A DNA stretch of 64,000 bases from Paulinella micropora (taxonomy: Eukaryota; Cercozoa; Imbricatea; Euglyphida; Paulinellidae). This document shows, in pieces, positions 1 through 9,848 of this stretch (positions are counted from its first letter, which is position 1; each line of letters begins with the position of its first letter). Below the pieces are notes generated by a model. It ran no database searches. It worked only from the letters and a program-made list of their open reading frames with translations, and was not told the origin of the DNA. The stretch lies in assembly GCA_019918135.1 (NCBI GenBank), contig WBZZ01006421.1, positions 62,001-126,000 of the forward strand. The letters are read 5' to 3'. The position numbers and the translations under genes were made by a program.

Positions 1-78
1 TTTTTTTCAAAACTAAGTTTCACGACTTTAGTAGCAGGAGTCGTTTCTCTCTGGGGTCTTTTTGTGGCGCCAAAAAAA

Positions 79-975
79 ATGTCCAAGCAAGAGAAGAAGC
101 AAAAAGCTAGGAGCACCAAGCGAGAGAAGAAGCAAGAAGCTACGAGCCTAGACGAAAATGACGAGGACACAGAAAAAACAGTGATATTCACAATTGCAAA
201 AAGAGAGTTGATAACAGAAGCAGAGAGGAAGGCCGCAAGGGCGTCGGCCGGCAAGGCGGCAGCAGTAAAGCCGGCAGCAGTAAAGCCGGCAGCAGTAAAG
301 CCGGCAGCAGTAAAGCCGGCGGCCGGCAAGGAGGAAGCCGGAAGGCCGGTAAGTTTGTCCTTAGCGAAGGCCAAGCTATCTGGCTTAGTCAGTAAGATGG
401 TAGACAACGACGACGAGGACTACCAAATCGAAGATGGCCAAAAATGTTATCGTATAGAACTGTATATTAAGGATATGGAGACCCTGGAGAAAGTAGTCGA
501 CTTCATGGAGCTCTACAGCAAGACAAAAATGAAGGACATTGAAAAGCCGATCAAGAGCGTCGACCTGGTCGAACTAGTGGATCAGGAGTACGCTGAGTTC
601 ATCACCGTGGAAAAGAAGATGCTATTTGAGCTAACTCTGGTCCCTCCTTCTCCTGCGCCTGTTTCTTTCTTTTTGTGCGTGGCTTGTTTTTTTTGGCAGC
701 GTCCCGAAAAAGACAGGAAATGTGGGGGTGGTGGGGCGGGGGGGAGGGTGGAAGAAAAAGGCGCATCCGTCGCGTTTGTTTTTTTGGGGGTGTGTCAGGC
801 CACGAACTACCTGGAAATCGAACCTCTGCTGTTGCTCGCGTGTACAAAGATCGCGAGCATGCTCAAGGGCAAGACGCCCGCGCAGATCCGAGAGACCTTT
901 GACATCGAAGACGACTTCACTCCTGAAGAAAGAAAAAAACTGGAAAAGGAGAACTCGTGGGCCCTCCAAGTCTGA
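79..975 (+). CDS. SKP1: SKP1-like ubiquitin-ligase adaptor, two exons
   Basis: The product matches SKP1, the adaptor that links F-box proteins to cullin-1 in SCF ubiquitin ligases. Diagnostic segments are the C-terminal NYLEIEPLLLLACTKIASML, then KGKTPAQIRETF and DDFTPEERKKLEKENSW, all typical of the SKP1 dimerisation and F-box-binding tail. The N-terminal BTB/POZ-like half begins near VSLSLAKAKL. I place exon 1 at 79-639 and exon 2 at 799-975. Homology requires removal of 640-798, which reads as Leu then Ala across the splice (LFELTL / ATNYLEI). The ATG at 79 follows an A-run, and the stop is TGA. An unusual extension of about 90 residues precedes the SKP1 domain, rich in Lys/Glu and then Ala-Val-Lys-Pro repeats. 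Family assignment is firm; whether it is host or virus-captured is open. Confidence 0.88.
   Translation: MSKQEKKQKARSTKREKKQEATSLDENDEDTEKTVIFTIAKRELITEAERKAARASAGKAAAVKPAAVKPAAVKPAAVKPAAGKEEAGRPVSLSLAKAKLSGLVSKMVDNDDEDYQIEDGQKCYRIELYIKDMETLEKVVDFMELYSKTKMKDIEKPIKSVDLVELVDQEYAEFITVEKKMLFELTLVPPSPAPVSFFLCVACFFWQRPEKDRKCGGGGAGGRVEEKGASVAFVFLGVCQATNYLEIEPLLLLACTKIASMLKGKTPAQIRETFDIEDDFTPEERKKLEKENSWALQV
258..320 (+). repeat. 15-bp coding tandem repeat, 4 units
   Basis: Four nearly exact units (core GCAGCAGTAAAGCCG) encode repeated Pro-Ala-Ala-Val-Lys in the N-terminal extension of the SKP1-like protein. Confidence 0.9.
640..798 (+). other. Intron of the SKP1-like gene (GT..AG, 159 nt)
   Basis: It starts GTCCCTCC and ends in a T/G-rich stretch and GTGTGTCAG. 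It is needed to rejoin two conserved SKP1 blocks. Its length is a multiple of three and it contains no stop codon, so the retained form would be translated through with 53 extra residues. Confidence 0.8.
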
Positions 976-1175
976 TGCCGCGCCCATTTCCGCAGCACTG
1001 TCCCCCTTCGTTCCGGAAGTGCACAATGAAAAATCGGGGGGGGGGGCTCGGGAAAGGGGCGGGGCTACTAGTGAGGGGAGGGGGGAAATGTCAGTTGCTA
1101 TCTCTCTCTCTTTCTCAAGCATTAAAAGCCTAATAACAAAGTCCGTAGCTCTTGTGTGTTTTCCCGGCTTTTGCC

Positions 1176-2738
1176 ATGAAAAAGTGGTCTAAGGTCGTAA
1201 CAAAGCCAAGCACAGCATCAACCGGCTTTGAGGCGCTGCTAACAGCAATAACTACACGATTTAACCCGGCAAAGTGCCCCGCTGAGGTCCACGTGACGAG
1301 GCAGCACCTGCTCTTAGTCGACGAAAAAGAAAACAGGGCCTTTGGCCTCCGTTTTTACAGCGTGGCGGCACGTGGTGCCGCAGTTGCTAGCTTGAATGGC
1401 AAGCTGGAGCGGCAGGCGCGAGAGGCCCAAGAACTGCCACCAACCGTGCCACGCACCTACAATTTCGCTTGGCTGTTGAGAAGCGGCGGCCAGGAACTGA
1501 GCGCGGGGACCCAGGAGCTCCTACGGACTCTGCAAAAGATAATCGAGCGGTCCGAGTACAAAGCGGCGAACGACGTCCCGGAGGCGGTTTGTGACAAGGC
1601 TAAAGCATCGGTCCTCGCGGTCATCGCGTCCGTTCTGCAGAAGATTACCGCGTGGAGCCCCTCGCACCTGCTCCTGTTGCAGGAAACGGAGCACTACGGA
1701 TCAACGAACCTCTTGTCTTGGCTCAAGGCTAAAGTTGATCACACGCAGTTGGTCCAGAAGCTGTACAACCAGGTAGCAAGCATCCCGACACTGCTGGCAA
1801 GGTCTGGCACGGAGGAGTACTACGTGTGGTCCTGCATATCGCCCTACGCGATCTTTGTCCGGTCGTGCGCTCATTTTTCGAGCGAGAGGCATTTTTTGAT
1901 GTTGGGCCTGGAACGCGAGGTCCTGCAGCTCAACAACAAAGGGCAGTGCGTTGCGCCCGGGCAGCTGTCGCTGGCGAACCCTAACTTTTACGCCATTAGT
2001 AACAGCGACGTCCTGCTACCGGCAGATAGGCCGGCAGAAACCCAAAAAAAACTCGGCCTGCTGCACTACCTGCTGCTCGTCTGCAACACGTACGAGAGGC
2101 TCGTAGGTAAGAGCGGCCAGCGCATGGAAGAATTTGATTCTTTGGTGCTGACGATGCTGTCCGCCATCGAGAGTAAGGACCGGGAACATCTGGGCGCGGC
2201 GCTGGATCTGCTTCCGAGGCTGGACAAGTGGGCGTTCCAGGCGGGGCTGCGTCCTTGCCTAGAACGCCTGCTGCTGCAGAACCGCGCGCTGACGGCGGAT
2301 ATCTGGTGCGGCAAGCACCCTGACCTGCGTTACCCAGAGAAGCCGTTTGTGCACGTCGCGTATAACGAGTGCGTGTACGTGTACCACGCGCTTAATCGGA
2401 TAATGAAAAATCACGGCAGCAAACAGAAATTCCTGAGGAACGCGTTGGACGTTTGGTACGAGACGACCGTGGGGCGTAGCGAGTTCCTGTGCGAAGAAGA
2501 TGGCTGGCAAAGCTATAAGGCCCGCACGCGTGTGGGCGCACAGCCCCGGACCTGGCGCGACGAGCTGGCGTTTTCGGCGCACGCGCACCTGCTCGCTATG
2601 CTGAAAGAAAACACTGCGCTTAAGGAGGCCCTAACAAGACCAGAGGACCCGCAGAAGCCCTTTGGCCTTCTGGTTGATTCGAACTACATTGACACGTACT
2701 GGAAAGCTAATTTGAACGCCGGGCCGCGCCGGTTCTAA
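1176..2738 (+). CDS. Unrecognised 520-residue protein
   Basis: I do not recognise this protein. It is an uninterrupted reading frame with balanced composition, without signal peptide, membrane segment or low complexity. That makes it one of the best-preserved long genes here. I prefer the ATG at 1176 (MKKWSKVV) because the frame upstream has no better methionine and the mRNA leader would be pyrimidine-rich. It looks soluble and mostly helical, with many Leu/Ala helices and a conserved-looking aromatic stretch near the middle (residues 190-230, with EEYYVWSC). It ends in TAA at the start of a long gene-poor stretch. It lies 200 bp downstream of the SKP1-like gene on the same strand. Confidence 0.8.
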   Translation: MKKWSKVVTKPSTASTGFEALLTAITTRFNPAKCPAEVHVTRQHLLLVDEKENRAFGLRFYSVAARGAAVASLNGKLERQAREAQELPPTVPRTYNFAWLLRSGGQELSAGTQELLRTLQKIIERSEYKAANDVPEAVCDKAKASVLAVIASVLQKITAWSPSHLLLLQETEHYGSTNLLSWLKAKVDHTQLVQKLYNQVASIPTLLARSGTEEYYVWSCISPYAIFVRSCAHFSSERHFLMLGLEREVLQLNNKGQCVAPGQLSLANPNFYAISNSDVLLPADRPAETQKKLGLLHYLLLVCNTYERLVGKSGQRMEEFDSLVLTMLSAIESKDREHLGAALDLLPRLDKWAFQAGLRPCLERLLLQNRALTADIWCGKHPDLRYPEKPFVHVAYNECVYVYHALNRIMKNHGSKQKFLRNALDVWYETTVGRSEFLCEEDGWQSYKARTRVGAQPRTWRDELAFSAHAHLLAMLKENTALKEALTRPEDPQKPFGLLVDSNYIDTYWKANLNAGPRRF

Positions 2739-3295
2739 GTGGCGTGGCGGGGGGTTGTGGAAGAGGGCTGGGTGGCGTTCCAACACAAAAAAAAAGAAAG
2801 ACCAACTGCAGAGAAAAAGTTTCTACCTTCTTTGCCAGACAGAGGGGCAAAAGCGGTGAACTCATTTGGGGAGTGGAGAGAGAGCGGGGGAGGAGGGGGG
2901 GGATTGTTCTGCCGCGGATTTTCCTTTTTTGGTCGCAGATTAAAACTTTTGCCATTTTTTGGGGACAGATTTTTTTTAGTGGAGCCAGGTTTCTTTTTAC
3001 AAACAGTTGGTCACAGGCTACCCCCCCCTCCCCTCACTGTTCTTTCTCTTTCCTGACAAGGCCTGTGCGCCCGGCCCCCCCCCACACTTTGCCTGCGCAC
3101 AGGCCAAGGGATGGGGGGGGGCCGGGCGCACCGACGTCTTCTTTTTTTTGCCAAGGTAGCCCTTGACATAAAAATCGCATTTTTTCTCCGAAACACAGCA
3201 CTCCCTGTCTTTCTCTCTCTCGTTTTTTTGTGCAGCATACGCGCGTTCTCTTTCTCACGCCGTGTTTCTTTTTTTTGTTTTGTTATGCAGCGGGA
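2739..3295. other. Gene-free stretch with homopolymer and pyrimidine runs
   Basis: It contains G-runs, C-runs, A-runs and T-rich segments and no convincing ORF. At its right end, T-rich tracts followed by TGCAG (near 3234 and 3290) resemble splice acceptors just before the small gene at 3296. A 5' exon or leader may therefore lie here, but I cannot identify it. Confidence 0.5.
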
Positions 3296-3559
3296 ATGGT
3301 TGCGACCGATGGGAGAGTTTCCACAGAGGCGCAGCAGACGGTTGGCACGGACTCCTGGGGCTTCCAAGAAATGGACGCACTGGACCAGGCCATAGACAAA
3401 TTGAAAGCTGAGCGTAACCAAGAGACCATGGGCCATGAGCAACTGGCCGCCGTGCTGCACGACATCATCCTGCAAGCCAATCGTGGCGCTCCTTGGACCA
3501 AAACCAAGGCCGACATAGGGCAGCGCCTTTTTTGGGTTTGTTTTGCTTGCTGTATCTGA
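3296..3559 (+). CDS. Small unrecognised protein or 3' exon (87 aa)
   Basis: The frame opens six bases after a strong acceptor-like sequence (T-rich then TTATGCAG) with ATG at 3296. The first 75 residues are hydrophilic and helical (MDALDQAIDKLKAERNQETM, HEQLAAVLHDIILQANRG) and look like real coding sequence. The last dozen residues (RLFWVCFACCI) are T-rich coded and may be intron read-through rather than protein. No family is recognised. It could be a complete short gene or one exon of a longer one. Confidence 0.5.
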   Translation: MVATDGRVSTEAQQTVGTDSWGFQEMDALDQAIDKLKAERNQETMGHEQLAAVLHDIILQANRGAPWTKTKADIGQRLFWVCFACCI

Positions 3560-3684
3560 AAAAACGGGACTAGCCTTTTTTTCTTCAATCTTTAAAACCC
3601 ACAAAAAATGGAAAGCCTTCGACCAGTGCCGCAACGCCAGCCCCTCGCAATATCACCTTGTTTCTCCCTACTAGCTAGACGACG

Positions 3685-6632
3685 ATGAACGCTGGCTTAC
3701 TAGCGTTGACGGTGGTGTTCTTGGCCAACGCCGACTGCGCCTGGCGCGCGCCGGAACCGACGGACCTGTTGCTCGAGCTGTCCGTCGGCGCCGCCGGCGC
3801 GGTGTGGACGCTGCCGGCCGCGGGCGCTCTTGGCACTGTCACGCGCCGCCGACAAATGTCTCAGGACGAGCCAGAATGGCTGGTAGACTGGGGCGACGGC
3901 GCGCCGCCGCAGAAGTGTACGGTTCGCGGGCCGTGCACGCACGTGTTTGCCAGCGCGGGCGTGTTTACAACAGCGGTGGAAGGCGTGGTGCCGGGCTGGG
4001 CCATGACGCCGGCGTGGCGCGCGCAGCAGGCGGACGAGGAGGTCGCGCTGCTCGCGATCTTGCAGTGGGGCGGGCTGCGGCTGGACACAAGCAGCGGCTA
4101 CCACTTCTACGGCGAAAGGCAGCTACAGTTGTTGCCTCCGCTGTCGGCCGTTGACACGTCGCACGTGACGAGCTTCGAGTACAGCTTCGCCGGGCTCGGG
4201 GACGCCGCCTTTGACGTGTCGGGGCTGGACACGCGCGCCGCCACGACGCTGCGCGGCGCGTTCGCGAACTCGCCGAAGCTCGTGTTCTCGAACGTCAGCG
4301 GCTGGGACCTGTCGCGCGTGCGGGACATCTCGTACCTGTTCAACGGCGCAAATGTAACCGATATTCGGGGCCTGGAACGCTGGAACGTGACGGGCGTGTG
4401 GGAGGCGACCGCGGTGTTCGCGCAGTCCGCGCTGCGGGCCGATCTATCAAGCTGGTGGCTGAATAGCCTGCGCGACGCCCGGCAGTTCCTGGACGGCGCG
4501 CCCGCGGAGCTGCTGCGCACGACACACGACGCGTGCTTGGGCAAGCGCGCAAGTGCCGAGTGCGCCGTGTGGGTGCCGTCCGCGACGCCGACCTCGACGG
4601 TGACGCGGTCCGCGACGCGGTCGCAGACGGTGACGCGGTCTGCGTCAGTGTCCGGGTCCGCGTCACCGTTTGTGACCGCGTCGCGGAGCGTGGGCTCGTC
4701 GCTGACCGCCTCCGTCACGCGGTCCTTGACTGCCTCAAGCTCCAGCACCCCGACCGCGTCTGCCACGGCGTCAACCACCGCCTCGCTGACCGCCTCGCTG
4801 ACCGCCTCGCTGACCACCGCGGCGTCCGCCACACTTGCTACTGCTACAGCGTCGCCCACCGTGTCGCCCACCGTGTCGCGCAGCCTAACTTCCTCAGGGT
4901 CGCCCAACGAGTGCGGCCGCCCCAACAACGGGGGCTGTGGGCCCAACGGGGTTTGCAGCATTACGCCAAATGGCACCACTTCCTGCACGTGCGCGCCCGG
5001 TTACGTTCGGGCCGGCGCCCAGGAATTGACGTCGCCCGACTACCTGTACGACTGGCAGGTCCTGGTTAGCGGGACAGCCTCAGCACAGAAAGCGGGCAAT
5101 GCTACGGACGGCCTGGCCTCTACGCTCTGGAACAGTGGTAGCAACTACGGCCAGTCCACCAGCGGTGCCACCAACGGGTTTTGTAATTTCCCGGCCAGCA
5201 ACCTCGCGCCGGTCACCGTGGCCGCCAACGGGGCCAGCTACGCAGGAGCTTACATTGACTTCAACCAGACCTGGGGCAGCCCAGCGCGGCTTTTCTCTGT
5301 TAGTGTGATCAGCACCCCGGCGCTTATCACTCCTTCCGGGCAGGGCGGCTGTATCGACAACGCGGGCTGCCCATTCTACTCCGCTGTTTCGGAGCTGGTA
5401 GTCCTCGGCTCTAGCAACGGCGGCACAGACTGGAATTATCTGGCTGCGGGACAGTGGAGCGGCTGGGCCCCCGAGCAGACCAAAACACTAGCCTTAGATC
5501 TCCCCGCTAGTTACAACGCGTACCGCTTGGTCATCCTGCGCAATTTCCATTCGTACTCGATCTACAACTTTATGTGCAGCTCCGCCGCCGTTTTCGGCGA
5601 CCTCCGGGTCACGCTGGATATGCCGGTGTGCGCGCTGCCCAGCCAGTCGCCGAGCCTTTCGCTGACCAACACCCCGACCCCCAGCCCGACCCGCAGCGCC
5701 AGCGCGACCCCGACGTCCAGCCCCAGCCTCACCGCCTCCGCCACGCGTTCGCCTACCGTCAGCCTCACGCCGACACAGTTGTCGACGCCGTCGCCGACGG
5801 AGTCGCTGTACTCCAGCCGCAGCAACACGCCCACCAACAGCCCCACGACCTCGCTCACCGGCAGTGTGACGCTAACCGTTTCGGTCACGCCGTCCCCGAC
5901 ATCAATGAGTGCAGCCGCCCCGACAACGGTGGCTGTGGCGCCAACGGTGTCTGCACTAACACCCCGGGTTCTTTCTATTGTACGTGCAATGCAGGCTACG
6001 GTCAAGCCGGCGCCAAGGTTCTCACGTCGCCCGGCGGCCTGTACGGCTGGACAGTGAGCGTCAGTGGCGCAAGCTCCGGCTCCGCAAACGTCGTGGCCGA
6101 CGGCTCCGCCGCCACTTATTGGAGCTCAAGCTCTGGACAATACGGTACCACCTTGGTCGGCTCTACCTGCACCAATACGGCCTCCTTGCCACTGACTGTA
6201 GCCGGCGGGAACAATTATGCGGGCGCCTACGTCACGTTCACTCAGTCGGTCGGCAGCTTCGCGCCGCTCCTGTCTGTGGCAGTAACCACCACCAGTGGTA
6301 CTTATATCCCTCCCGGCCTAGGCACCTGCCCTTTCGGGGGGTCCGGTTGCAACGTCTACCAGGCGGTCTCGGAGCTGGCGGTCCTGGGTTCCAGCGACCT
6401 GGGCAACAGCTGGACTTACCTAGCTTCGAGCGGCACGTGGAGCGGCTGGTCTTGGGGCACGACCCAGACCCTGACCTTGAACCTGCCCCAAGCCTACAAC
6501 GCGTACCGCTTGGTGGCTCTGCGCAACTACTACAAGTTTAATGCAGGTGGCCTTGCCTGCCCGTCATCAAGTACTTCATCAGTGACGCTGGGTGACGTGC
6601 GCGTCACGCTGGACGTGCCGGCGTGCATTTAA
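3685..6632 (+). CDS. Secreted BspA/EGF/discoidin-like mosaic surface protein, copy 1 (broken, about one break)
   Basis: The product opens with a signal peptide (MNAGLLALTVVFLANADCAW). Next comes a PKD-like stretch (WLVDWGDG, then CTHVFASAGVF), then leucine-rich BspA/DUF285-like repeats with the pattern 'F.N.S.W.DLS.V.DIS.LF.G', around residues 130-270. The rest is modular: a Ser/Thr-rich SVTPSAS-type linker, an EGF-like module (NGGCGPNGVC, CTCAPGY), a discoidin-like module ending in GDLRVTLDMPVC, a second Ser/Thr linker, a second EGF-like module (DINEC, NGGCGANGVC) and a second discoidin-like module ending in TAA at 6632. No membrane anchor is visible, so it is presumably secreted or wall-bound and heavily O-glycosylated. 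It is a tandem partner of the gene at 7222. The function is inferred as adhesion or coat; the substrate is unknown. Confidence 0.72.
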
Positions 6633-7221
6633 GAAGTCACCTAGCCGGTCAAACAAGACAAGACACTTCCAAAGTGCCTCCGATGGAAGAAAACAAATAT
6701 AGCGGGGGGGGGGGGGTGTGGTCGGAAACGTACCAGAGCGAGGTAGCAAAAAAAATCAGACCAACAGAAACTCCTGCGCAAATTCGCCCGCAGCTGGGAA
6801 CCGCCCCCCCCCCTGCCCCCGTCTCCCTCTCCCCTCCCTCTGCAGTAATACAGAGACATTGAAAACAGGCGGCCCTCCCCCCTTCCCTTGGCCTTTTGTG
6901 CCGGCAACCAACCAAACAACAAAGAAGAATGTAAGGACGATTTTCTGACTTTTTTTTGTCATCCCTCCCAGTATCTTCCCTCCTCTCGTCCTCCCTCTCC
7001 AGTATCTTCCCTCCTCTCGTCCTCCCCCCCCCTCGGCAACAACAGAAAACCGAAGTTGCAGACATTTTTGCTGCTCCATTTCTTTGCTTCTCTTGAAACG
7101 GGAAGAACTTTTTTTAAAAATTTATTGAACTAGAAAAGGAAAATCTCGACACTTGTCAGCATCACGACCAAAGAAAAAAGGAGACGCACATCCTTCCTTT
7201 TCTATCTCTCTCTAGACGACG
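6633..7221. other. Gap between duplicated surface genes; holds a 31-bp direct repeat
   Basis: No gene is seen. It holds a G-run near 6703-6715, long C/T tracts and a 31-bp direct repeat (CAGTATCTTCCCTCC...) starting at 6969 and 7000. The last bases before 7222 (CTAGACGACG) match the leader of copy 1. Confidence 0.7.
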
Positions 7222-8090
7222 ATGAACGCTGGCTTACTAGCGCTCACGGTGGTGTTCTTGGCCAACGCCGACTGCGCCTGGCGCGCGCCGGAACCGACGG
7301 ACCTGTTGCTCGAGCTGTCCGTCGGCGCCGCCGGCGCGGTGTGGACGCTGCCGGCCGCGGGCGCTCTTGGCACTGTCACGCGCCGCCGACAAATGTCTCA
7401 GGACGAGCAATGGCTGGTAGACTGGGGCAACGGCGCGCCGCCGCAGAAGTGTACGGTTCGCGGGCCGTGCACGCACGTGTTTGCCAGCGCGGGCGTGTTT
7501 ACAACAGCGGTGGAAGGCGTGGTGCCGGGCTGGGCCATGACGCCGGCATGGCGCGCGCAGCAGGCGGACGAGGAGGTCGCGCTGCTCGCGATCTTGCAGT
7601 GGGGCGGGCTGCGGCTGGACACAAGCAGCGGCTACCACTTCTACGGCGAAAGGCAGCTACAGTCGTTGCCTCCGCTGTCGGCCGTCGACACGTCGCACGT
7701 GACGAGCTTCGAGTACAGCTTCGCCGGGCTCGGGGACGCCGCCTTTGACGTGTCGGGGCTGGACACGCGCGCCGCCACGACGCTGCGCGGCGCGTTCGCG
7801 AACTCGCCGAAGCTCGTGTTCTCGAACGTCAGCGGCTGGGACCTGTCGCGCGTGCGGGACATCTCGTACCTGTTCAACGGCACAAATGTAACCGATATTC
7901 GGGGCCTGGAACGCTGGAACGTGACGGGCGTGTGGGAGGCGACCGCGGTGTTCGCGCAGTCCGCGCTGCGGGCCGATCTGTCGAGCTGGCGGCTGAATAG
8001 CCTGCGCGACGCCCGGCAGTTCCTGGACGGCGCCCGCGGAGCTGCTGCGCACGACACACGACGCGTGCTTGGGCAAGCGCGCAAGTGCCG
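7213..8090 (+). repeat. Recent segmental duplication of 3676-4560
   Basis: From CTAGACGACGATGAACGC onward, the first 880 bp of the second surface gene match copy 1 almost base for base, with a few substitutions and small indels. Similarity falls off in the Ser/Thr array. This indicates a recent tandem duplication or gene conversion of the 5' half only. Confidence 0.9.
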
Positions 8091-9479
8091 AGTGCGCCGT
8101 GTGGGTGCCGTCCGCGACGCCGACCTCGACGGTGACGCGGTCCGCGTCAGTGTCGCGGTCCGCGTCACCGTCCGCGACCGTGTCGCGGAGCGTGAACTCG
8201 TCGCTGAGCGCTTCGGCGTCGCTGACCGTCAGCACCTCGCGGACGCCGTCGGCGTCCTTGACGGCCTCCAGCTCGAAGACTCCGACCGCGTCAACGACTG
8301 TGTCGGGGAGCGCGACCGCCTCTCCGAGCCAGAGCCCTTCTGGCTCGCCGGACGTCAATGAGTGTGCGGACGGCGTGGAGCTGGTGTGCGGGCCCGGCGC
8401 GCTGTGCACGAACACGTACGGCTCGTACGAGTGCGGCTGCGCCGCGGGCTACGCGCCCACCAACGCCGGCCCGTTCTCGCCGGTGGAACCCGCGGGGCTG
8501 GCGGGCTGGCTGGTGACTACGTCCGGCACCGCCGCCTGCACGCCGCTCGCGGCCGACGCGTCCGGCATCTGGGAGAGCGACGGTGGCGCCCTGTACGACA
8601 CGACGAAGCTTACGCCGTACGGCTGCAGTTCGGCCAGCACGTCCACGTCCGCGGTGACCACGGCGGGCGGCGTAGTGTACCGGGGCGCCTGGGTGCAGCT
8701 GGCGTCGCCGGGCGCGCCCGCGGCGCTGACAAGGGTGGCGGTGGCAGCGTCGGCCGAGGTGTGGGGCGACTGGACGTACAAGACCTTGAGCACCGCGCAA
8801 GTGACGGTCGTGGGCTCCAACGACGGCGTGGCCTGGGCGCTGGTAGGCCGCAACCCGACGGATTGGACGTCGTGGTCTCCGTCACAGGAACGGTCTTGGG
8901 ACCTGGTGGGCGGCCGGAAGTACTACAGATTCTTCCGCGTGATTGTCACCAGGAACTACCAGTACTGGAGCACCGGCGCTGACTGCGGCACGCAGGCGGG
9001 CTGGGGCTACGTGCGCGCCACGCTGCTGCCGGCGCCGTGCGGCGACGTGGACGAGTGCCTAACCAGCCAAGTACACAACTGCGCTGGGCAATGCGTCAAC
9101 ACCGCGGGTAGCTTTTTCTGTTCGACGTTGTCGGCCACCAGAACACCTGATGCGAGCGTGACCCCGAGCGTTTCCGAGTCACCCGCCGCGTCGCCGACCG
9201 TGTCGGCGACCGGGTCGGTGACGGTGTCGCCGACCGGGTCGCCGACGGTGTCAGTGACAGTGACAATGACCGTTTCGGTGACCGCGTCGCAAACCGTGTC
9301 GCCGACCGGGTCGGTGACAGTGTCGCCGACTGTGTCGCCGACCGGGTCGGTGACAGTGTCGCCGACCGCCACACCCACGCAGTCAGACTCCAGGACGCCA
9401 TCCGCTTCTGCGACGATATCTGTGACGCCATCCGCTTCTGCGACGATATCTGTGACGCCATCCGCTTCTGCGACGATAT
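7222..9479 (+). CDS. Mosaic surface protein, copy 2, 5' part (split by a transposon; broken)
   Basis: Its signal peptide, PKD-like and BspA/DUF285-like half are nearly identical to copy 1. It then carries a Ser/Thr-rich linker, an EGF-like module (DVNECADG...CGCAAGY), a discoidin-like module (WGYVRATLLPAPC), a second EGF-like module (DVDECLTSQVHNC) and a long Ser/Thr-Val array built on SVTPTGS and SASATI units. Coding continues directly on the far side of the inserted transposon at 20091, inside the same repeat word. The 5' half also appears to carry about one break. The product is presumably secreted or coat-associated. The allele in this window cannot make the full protein unless the 10.6-kb insert is removed. 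Confidence 0.72.
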
Positions 9480-9644
9480 AACAAGTGATTCGGCCAAATG
9501 TGGGGTATCAATTTTTCCGAAATTGTCCTACAGGTGATTTTGCACTTTTTGATTCAGACATTGAAAATGTGTTTTATTTAGTAAAAATAATCTTGAATAA
9601 GCTGAATAACGTATTAAAAATGATTTGCCAGTTATATTAAAGCT
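9480..9644 (+). repeat. Left terminal inverted repeat of the transposon
   Basis: It matches the reverse complement of 19923-20086 with only a few differences: one C/A change in AATAAT[C/A]TTG, one A-run length difference, and changes near the inner end. Homology stops near TTAAAGCT. Confidence 0.93.
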
Positions 9645-9848
9645 AAATTGTGTCAATAAATTGACTGATCCAGACACCTGCTGTGAGGGGGGGGGGGGGT
9701 GGGGGGGGCCGGGGGGTGGGGGGGCCGGGGGGGGGGGAGGCACCGGGAGGAGTAAAAAAAGAGAATGCATTTTAATCACACAATACATTCTTTTTATTTT
9801 TCAAATAAATCTAATTTTTAGTATTTTTGAGAAACTTCAACGCTCAAC

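Noticed and set aside
348-363. Second tiny intron (GTAAGTTTGTCCTTAG) in the SKP1-like gene
   Set aside because: At 16 bases it is too short to splice, and the frame reads through without needing its removal.
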